NCBI RefSeq assembly: GCF_000225505.1
Contig: NZ_BACI01000097.1
Location: 186,001-250,000 of the forward strand
Reading direction: 5' to 3'
Source: Gordonia alkanivorans NBRC 16433
GTDB lineage: Bacteria; Actinomycetota; Actinomycetes; Mycobacteriales; Mycobacteriaceae
DNA: 64,000 bases
The position numbers and the translations under genes were made by a program. Positions 46,701 through 55,700 of this stretch are shown one piece after another; position 1 is the stretch's first letter, and each line of letters begins with the position of its first letter. The notes under the pieces are model-generated. The model was not told the origin of the DNA. It saw nothing but the letters and a program-made list of their open reading frames with translations, and made no database searches.

Positions 46701-49700
46701 GCACCTTCAGCGATCAGCTGCGCGACCGGCACCACCGGCGTGGTGCCCAACTGGGACCACAGTTCGAAGTCCGCGGTCGTGTCGTCGATGATCACCGCGC
46801 TCGGCGCGGCATCGGAGACGATGAAACGCAGGCGGTCGACCGGATTGGTGGTGTCCAGCGGCAGATAGCCCGCGCCGGAACGCAACACACCCAGGATCGA
46901 GGAAACGAGATCGACGCCGCGGGAGGTCGCCACGGCTACGAGATCGCCGGTGGAGACTCCTCGCGCACTCAGGGCCGCGGCGACCGCGGCGGAACGTTCG
47001 TCGATCTCGCGGTAGTCGAGTGTGGACGTGGTGTCGGTGACCGCCGGACGATCGGCGTGGGTGCGCGCTGCCCGCGCGAACAACTCGGCGAGCGAGGCGT
47101 CGGTGTTGCGGGTCCGGGTCACCGGCGGCGTGAGCTCGCTCCGGTACTCGGCGTCGTCGAGCAGGGAGATGGCGCCGACCGCAACCGTCGGGTCGTCGAC
47201 CAGCGCACGCAGGATGCGGACGAGCGCATCGGAGTACACGTGGACCTGTCGCTCGTCGAAGGCGGCGGGCAGATACTTCAGTTTCAGCTCGATCTGGTCG
47301 CCGACCACGCCGGTCACCAGATTCAGCGGGTAGTGGGTCGAGTCGGTGGCGTCGAGATCCTCGATCCCGATGCCGCCGGCGTCGGCCCCCTGCTTCAGCG
47401 ACTGGGCGTCGACCGGATACGACTCGTGCACCGCGAGGGTGTCGAACAGCTGTCCGCGACCGACGAGTGCGGTCAGCTCGGACAGTCCGAGGTGCTGGTG
47501 GTCGAGCACTACGACCTTCGAGGCCTGCAGCGCGTCCAGGACGTCGGCGGCGCGGGCGCCCGGGTCGACGTCCGCGACCGCGGGCAAGGTGTTGATGAAG
47601 AGGCCGACCATCGTCTCGACGCCGTCCAGATCGGCCGGACGTCCGGAGACGGTCTCGCCGAAGACGACCGTGCGCTGGCCGGTGATGCGCGAGAGCAGCA
47701 CCGCCCAGGCGAACTGCATCACCGTCGAGACGGTGACTCCCCGTGCGCGCGTGAGGTCGTCGACGGCGGAGGTGATCTCGGCCGGGAGCAGCACGCTGTG
47801 ATCGCGCGGAAGCTGATCGGAGGTCGCCTCGCGGCCGGAGCCGACGAGGGTCGGCTCGTCGACGGCGGACAGCACCGACCGCCAGGCCGCCAGTCCCGCT
47901 TCGGTGTCGGAGGCGGCGATGTACCGCAGGTAGTCGAAGTAGTCTCCCCGAGCCCCGGATTCGGCGGCGACGGTGCCGGTGTAGGTCTGACCGGTGGCGT
48001 ACAGCGCGAACAGGTCGGCCATGATCAGCGGGCTCGACCAGCCGTCGATCAGGATGTGGTGGCTGGTGACGACCAACGTCGAGCGTGTGCCACTGCGGAC
48101 GAGAACGAACCGCATGAGCGGGCCGGACTCGAGGTCGAACGGCGTCGCGCGTTCGACCTGCGCGACCGCGTCGATCGCGTCGTCGCCGTTATCCGCATCC
48201 ACTGTCCGCCAGGGGATCTCGACCGTCTCCGGAACCACCGCGACGACCTCGCCGCTGGGTACCCGGACGAAACTGGAGCGGAGTACCCGATGGCGGGCGA
48301 AGACCTCGCGCACGGCCTCGGCGAGACGGGTGGCGTCGACCTCGCCCTTGAGCGTGAGAACCGCCTGCGCAGTGTAGACGTCGACCGCCCCGGCTTCGCG
48401 GCCCGCCGCGGCGAGTTCGGCCTGGAACTGCAGGCCGCGCTGCAGCGGCGACAGCGGCCACACGTCGGCGCCCGGATACCGCCGGGCCAGGTGATCGAGA
48501 TCGTCCTGGGTGACGCGCGCACCGAGGACATCCGACGGGGAGAGTCCCGGATCGCCGACGCGGGCGACCTCGTCGACGATGGTCGCGAGCTCGGCGTCCC
48601 AGCGCCGCGCGAGGTCGTCGACCGCCTTGGTGTCGATCGCGCCGCGCGGGAACGTGAATCCCGCGACGAACTCGCGACCGCTGTCGCCGATCGCGATTCC
48701 CGCGTTGATGCTCAGCAGGTTCGGCACGACCATGGCGCCGGTGACCGTGCCGGGCAGGCGCGGTGCGGCGGGGTCGGGCAGGAACGGCATGCCCGCCTCG
48801 CCCACGGCCGAGGCGTTCTCGCCGCCGGCCCCGGTTCCCGCGACGTTGCCGAGGTAGTTGAAGCCGATGCTCGGCAACGGTCGCCGGGACAGCTCGGTGT
48901 CGCCGTAGCGGAGGAGTCCGTAACCGATCCCGTTGTCGGGCTGGCGGACCCGCTCCTCCTTGGCGAGCTTGACCGTGTGGACGGCGTCACCGCGGACGTC
49001 GACGGCCATCGGCGCGATGGTCGTGAACCACCCGACGGTCCGGGACAGATCCACGGTCCGCGGATCGGTTCCGCGTAGCAGGGTTTCCTCGTATCGGCCG
49101 TGACCCTCGAGCAGGATGGTCACCGGCCGGTCGTCGGCGATGCCCCGGGCCTGCTGCCACGACCGGACAGCGCGCGCCAGAGCAGCCACGAGAGCGTCGT
49201 TGACGTTGCCGCGGAAGGCGGTCGGCACCGACGTCAGCAGCGCCTCGGTCACCGACGAGCCGACCGTGTGCACCACGGTCTCGGTGGTCGACATGCGGTC
49301 ACGCGCGCGGTCGACCTCCGCCCCGAGGTCGGTGACCCGTTCCGGCGACCGTTCGAGCCAGTAGCGCAGCTCGTCGGATCGCCCGGCCCGCTGGGCGTCG
49401 AGCGCGGCGGTGAAGGCGCGCGCCGAGGTGACCTCCGGTCGCAACGAATACGCCTGACCGCCTTGATGTTGCGCCCACGCGGTCAGCAGGTCCTCGATGA
49501 TGACCCGCCACGAGACGGCGTCGACGCCCAGGTGGTGGATGACGACGACGAGCCGTGCGGCGGCGTCGGGGTCGGTGACCAGAACGGCCGCGACGAGCTG
49601 CCCGGTGGTCGGGTCGAGACGCCGCGAGGCGTCCTCGAAGGCCGCGACGACGGTGTCGGAGAAGCCGAGGTCAGCGGTCCGTACCGGACTCGCGAGGGCG

Positions 49701-52700
49701 GTGACGGCGCCGGGATGCAGTGGCGCGACGCCGGTGCGCATGAGCCATTCGCCATCGGCCTGCCCGGGTTCGACCGCCGCGCTGAGCATCGGATGCACGG
49801 ACACGACCTGCGCGAGGAGTTCCTGCGCGATCTCCACGGTGAGTCCGGCCGGCGCGGTCAGCACCATGGACTGGGAGAAATCGGCGAAGTCGGTGACCAC
49901 GTCGGTCTGATCGAGGATCCACGAGACCACCGGCGGCACGGCCATGGGGCCGATCCCGCCGCCGGCCGGTTCCTCAAGGGCGGGCACCCGCTCGCCACGG
50001 GCGCCGACGGCGCGGGCAATCGCCCGAACGGTCTTGTGCTCGAAGATGTCTCGAGGCGACACATCGATCCCGGCGGCCCGCGCGGCCGAAGCGACCTGAA
50101 TGGACATGATGGAATCGCCGCCGAGGGCGAAGAAGGAGTCGGTGACGCTGACGCGTTCGAGACCCAGGAGTCCGGCGATGATCGTGGCGAGCTGCTGCTC
50201 GACCGGCGTCTCGGCGTCGACGTGATCGGAGTCGACCTCGATGGTCGGCGCGGGGAGAGCCCGACGATCGAGCTTGCCCACCGGGGTCAGCGGCAGTGCG
50301 TCGAGCACGACGATCCCGGCCGGCACCATGAACAACGGCAACCGGTCGGCGAGATGTTCACGCAGCGTGGCGATGTCGACTGCGTCGCGCAACACCACGT
50401 AGGCGGCGAGCGCCGCGACGACCGACTGTCCACTCGCGGCGAGCCCGCCGTCGGAGTCGACGCCGACGACGACCGCGGAGGCCACCGCGGGGTGATCGCC
50501 GAGCGCACTCTCGATCTCGCCGAGTTCGATACGCAGACCGCGAAGCTTGATCTGGTCGTCGCTACGACCGACATAGTCCACCGAGAGCGACCCGTCGCGG
50601 TCACGGGCCCAGCGGACGATGTCCCCGGTGCGATAGATCCGGTCGCCCGGCGCGCCGAAGGGGTTGGCGACGAAGCGCTCCGCGGTCAGACCGCGGCGCG
50701 CGAGGTAGCCGCGCGCCAGGGCCGGGCCGCTCACGTACAGTTCGCCCGCCACCCCGACCGGAACTGGGCGGAGCCGGGAGTCGAGCACCAGCAGGTCGAC
50801 GCCGCCGATCGGCGGTCCGACGAGGACCGGTTCCTCGACCCGCATGGGCGGGCCGATCGCGACACCGATCGTGGCCTCGGTGGGTCCGTAGAGGTTCTGG
50901 AAGCGCACCAGTGGTGCCCAGCGGTCACGCAAGGTGTCCGGGACCGCCTCACCGCCCGCGTAGACGGTGTGCAGATCCGGGAGGTCGGCCGGATCGAGGG
51001 AGGCGAGCACTGTCGGGGTGAGGAATGTATGGGTCACGCGGTGCTCGCGCATGAAGTCCGCGAGCGGTGCACCGGCCACCGCGTCGCGGTGCCGGTACAC
51101 GACGGAGGCACCCACGGTGAAGGCGAGCAGATACTCGAGTACGAAGGCGTCGAAACTGGGTGAGGCGAAACCCAGGACGCGTGAGTCCGGGGTGATTCCG
51201 GATTTCTCCGCGGCCTCGACGCCGAAGTTGCGCAGGCCGCCCGCGGTGACCTCGACGCCCTTGGGCGTACCGGTCGATCCGGACGTGTAGATCACGTAGG
51301 CCGTGTCGTCGGCCCCGACCGCGCTCGGCCGGTCGGCGTCGGTCACAGGCGAATCACTGGCCGCCGCAACGGCTTCGATGAGCTCCGGCGAGTCCAGTTC
51401 CAGCCACTCGCTGCCGGGAATCCCGGGCCCGGCCACGTCGCCGAGCGTGAGCCCGAGCCGCGCACCGGAATCGGTGATCATGTGCGACACGCGATCCGCC
51501 GGGTAATCCGGGTCGATCGGTACGTACCCGGCCCCGGTCTTGGCCACCGCCCAGATCGCGACCATCAGTTCCGCCGACCGCGGGATGAGCAGCGCGACCA
51601 GGGTGCCGCGGCCGATGCTCCGATCCAGCAGGTGACGAGCCAGCCGGTTCGACGCGGCATCGAGCTCGCCGTACGTCAATGACCGCTCGGGGTCGACGAC
51701 CGCGGTCCGGTCCGCTCCGCCGCGCCGGACCGCGGCGGCGAACAGCTCGGCCAGCGGCACGGCCGGCGTCGCGGGCTGACGGCCCACGGGGGTCAGCAGC
51801 TCGCGCTCGTCGGTGTCGAACAGGTCGGCGTCACCCACCGGCACGGTCGCGTCGGTGACCAGCTCGTGCAGCAACCGCGCGAATCGATCCATCATCCGCG
51901 CGACCGTCGCCTCGTCGAACAGGTCCGTGGCGTAGTTGACGCGGCCGATCCAGGATCCGCCGCGACCCCCGCGGAGTCCGACCGTCAGGTCCACCTTGGC
52001 CGAGTTCTCCTCGGTCTCCACCACTTCCACCGCGAGATCGTCGATGTCGGCGACGAGAGTGGACGGATCCGCGGGAGTGGGGTCGACGGTCAGCAGGATC
52101 TGCGTCAGCGGCGCGAAGGCCTCCGAGCGCGACGGCGCGAGTGCGTCCACGACCGCCTCGAAGGGGGCATCGGCGTGGGCGAAGGCGTCGAGATCGGTGA
52201 CCCGCACGGCGTCGAGAAGGTCGGCGAACCGCTGCGCCGGGTCGACCACGGTCCGCAGCACGAGCGTGTTCACGAACATGCCGACCAGCGGATCCAGCGC
52301 GGCGTCGCCGCGTCCGGCGATCGGGGTGCCGATGGCGATGTCGTCGGTGGCCGAGAGTCGCGACAGCAGCACCGCCAGTGCCGCATGGATGACCATGAAC
52401 TCGGTGACACCACGCTCGATGGCGAGATTTCGGACGAGATCTGCTGTCGCCGAGTCGATCTCGAAACCGACTTCGGCGCCGGCCATCGACGCGACCTTCG
52501 GACGCGGACGGTCGGCGGGGAGTTCGAGCACCTCGGGAAGCCCGGCCAGCGCGGTGCGCCAGTAGTCGACCTGCGCCGAGACCCGCGAATCCGGGTCGTC
52601 GATCGAGCCGAGCTCACGACGTTGCCAGAGCGCGACGTCGGCGAACTGCACCTCCAGCTCGGCGAAGTCGGGCGAACGACCCTGGGAGCGCGCGACATAC

Positions 52701-55700
52701 GCGGTCACCACGTCGGTGACGAGCGGGCGCATCGATTCGCCGTCGCCGGCGATGTGGTGGATCACGATGAGGACGATGTGTTCGAGGTCGTCGACGCGAT
52801 GCACGCGGATGCGGATCGGTCGCTGCACCGCGACGTCGAAACCCGCGCCGGCGGCGGCGAACAGGTCGGATTCTTCGTCGACGACATCCCAGTCGAGTTC
52901 GGCGCCCACACCGGTGGCGTCCCCGATGACCTGTTGCGGTGCGCCGTCGATCGACGGGAACACCGTGCGGAGCACTTCTTGACGCTCGACGACGTCGACC
53001 ATCGCGGCACGCAGCGCGGCGAGGTCGAGCTTGCCGCGCAGGCGCAGGGCGATCGGGATGTTGTAGGCCGCCGAGCTGGTGTCGAACTGGTTGATGAACC
53101 AGATGCGTTGCTGCGCATAGGACAGCGGGATCTCATCCGGGCGCGGGCGCACCGCGGTCACCGGCGGGAGGCCGGGTACGCGGTCGGCGACACGCTGTGC
53201 GAGCTCACGCACGCTCGGTGCGTCGAAGAGGTCGCGGACGCTGACCTCGACGCCGAGCGCCGCACCGGCGCGGGCCGCAACCCGCATCGCGGCCAGGGAG
53301 TTGCCGCCGAGATCGAAGAAGGAGTCGACGACCGACACCCGCTCGACCCCGAGGACCTCGGCGACGACAGCTGCCAGGGCCTGCTCGGCCGGTGTCGTCG
53401 GCTCGACGATCTCGGACTCGGACACGGTGGGCGCCGGCAGCGCGCGCCGGTCGACCTTGCCGGAGGCGTTACGGGGCATCTCGTCGAGGACGACCCACAG
53501 TGTCGGGCGCAGGTGGGTGAGCAACCGTTCCGCGGCGAAGGCGCGGACCGTGTCGACGTCCACGGTGTCGCCCGGATGGCCCGTCAGGTAGGCGACGAGC
53601 GCATCACCCGCGGAGGTGGTGGTCACCGCGGTAGCAGCGGCGACCACGCCCGGCGCGGCGGACAGGACTGCCTCGGTCTCGCCGAGTTCGATGCGCTGTC
53701 CGTGGATCTTGACCTGGAAGTCGGCTCGGCCGAGATACTCGAGTTCACCGTCGGCGCGCCAGCGTGCGAGGTCGCCGGTCCGGTACAACCGCGAGCCCGC
53801 TGGGCCGGCCGGGTCGGCGACGAACGCCTGGGCGGTCAGCGCCTGAGCGCCGGCATACCCGCGGGCCATCTGCGCGCCACCCAGGTACAGCTCGCCGGGA
53901 ACGCCGGGCGGCACCGGGCGGAGGCGGTTGTCGAGGACCCGGGCCGTCACGCCCGGCGCCGGGCGGCCGATGGTGACGACCTCGACCGGTTCGACCAGGG
54001 GCCGGATCGTCGCGTCCACCGTCATCTCGGTCGGCCCGTACTGGTTGACGACCACCGCGTGCGGGGCGGCCGCGAGCGTCTGCTGCGTCACCGCGGGGGT
54101 GAGTGACTCACCGCCGGTGAAGATCTGACGCACCGAGGACAGACCGGTGGCGGGATCGAAGCTCTCGTCGAGGAACACCGCGAGCAGCGATGGCACGAAC
54201 TGAACGGAGGTGACCCGCTCGTCGGCGATGACGCGGGCGAGATGCGCCGGATCACGGTGGCCGTCGGGTGCTGCGACCACGGCGGTGGCGCCCGCGACGA
54301 ACGGCCAGAACAGCTCCCAGACCGAGGCGTCGAAGGTGTAGGGGGTCTTCACCAGCACCCGTTCGTCCGCCGGGTCACCGGTGTAGGCCCCGAACCAGGA
54401 CAGCATGTCGTGCAGGCCCCGGTGGGTGACCGTCACACCCTTGGGCTGTCCGGTCGAGCCCGAGGTGAACAGCGTGTAGACCGGGTGCCCGGCGCGCAGC
54501 GCCACCGGACGATCCGCGGGGGTGAGGGGAGCCGACGCAGCGGTCGCGAGCGCGTCGAGATCGACGGTGACGAAGGTTTCCGGAACGGTGGACGCGGCCT
54601 CGGCCCAGCTCGGACGTGCCCCGGCGACGATCACCGTCGACGCACCGGACAGCGCCAGCTGCCGGCGGACGACCTCGGCCGGCGCCTCCGGGTCGATCGG
54701 CACGTAGGTTCCGCCGGCGAGCACGATCCCGTGGATCGCAACGAGCATCTCGACCGACCGCGGAACGGCAACCGCGACCGCCACATCCGGCCCGACACCC
54801 TGCTCGAGCAGTCGTCGTGCGAACGCGTGGACCAGCGCACCGTACTCGGCATGGTCGTAGGTGCGCCCGCCCGCGCGGACGGCGGGGCGGGAAGCGTTGC
54901 GGGCGAACGAGTCCGCCAGCGCATCCGCGACCGTGACGACCTGCCCGGGACCGGCGTCGGTGTCAGCCGCACCGACCCATCGTTCGATCGCCTCGTGCTC
55001 GGCCGAGGTCATCAGCTCGGCGTCGCCGACAGGCGCATCCGGGTCCGCGGTCAGGGCGTCGAGAAGGCGGACGAACCGATCGGCGAACAGGCGCACCGAT
55101 TCCGCGTCGTACAGGTCGGTCGCATAGAGCACGGAGCCCTGCCAGTTGTCGCCGTTGTCGGCGATGCCGACGGTCAGGTCGACGCGCGCGGAGAGTTCGT
55201 CCGGTTCGGCCGGGGTCACGGCCAGGCCGCCGGCCTCGTCGATCGTCCCCCCGCCGATCGTCAGCGTCTGCGAGGCCAGGTCGGCGATGGCCGACTGGTC
55301 GAAGGCGAGCCACACCTGCGCGAGGGGCGCGTAGGCCTCGGTGCGCAGCGGGTTCACCCGTTCGACGACCGCCTCGAAGGGGATGTCCGCGTTCGCGAAG
55401 GCCTCGAGATCGGTGCGGCGGACGTCGTCGAGCAGCTGGCCGAAGCCGGCCGAGGAGTCGACTCCGGTCCGGAGGACCAACGTGTTGACGAACATCCCGA
55501 CCATCGGGTCGAGGATCGACTGGCCACGACCGGCGATCGGCGTTCCGACGGTGATGTCCTCGGTCGCGGACAGGCGCGAGAGCAACACCGCGAGCGCCGC
55601 ATGCGCGACCATGAACGGGGTCAGCCCGCGATCGCGGGCCAGACGCGCAACGCGCTCCGAGACCTCCTGCGGCACACTGAATTCGACGCGTGCACCGCGC

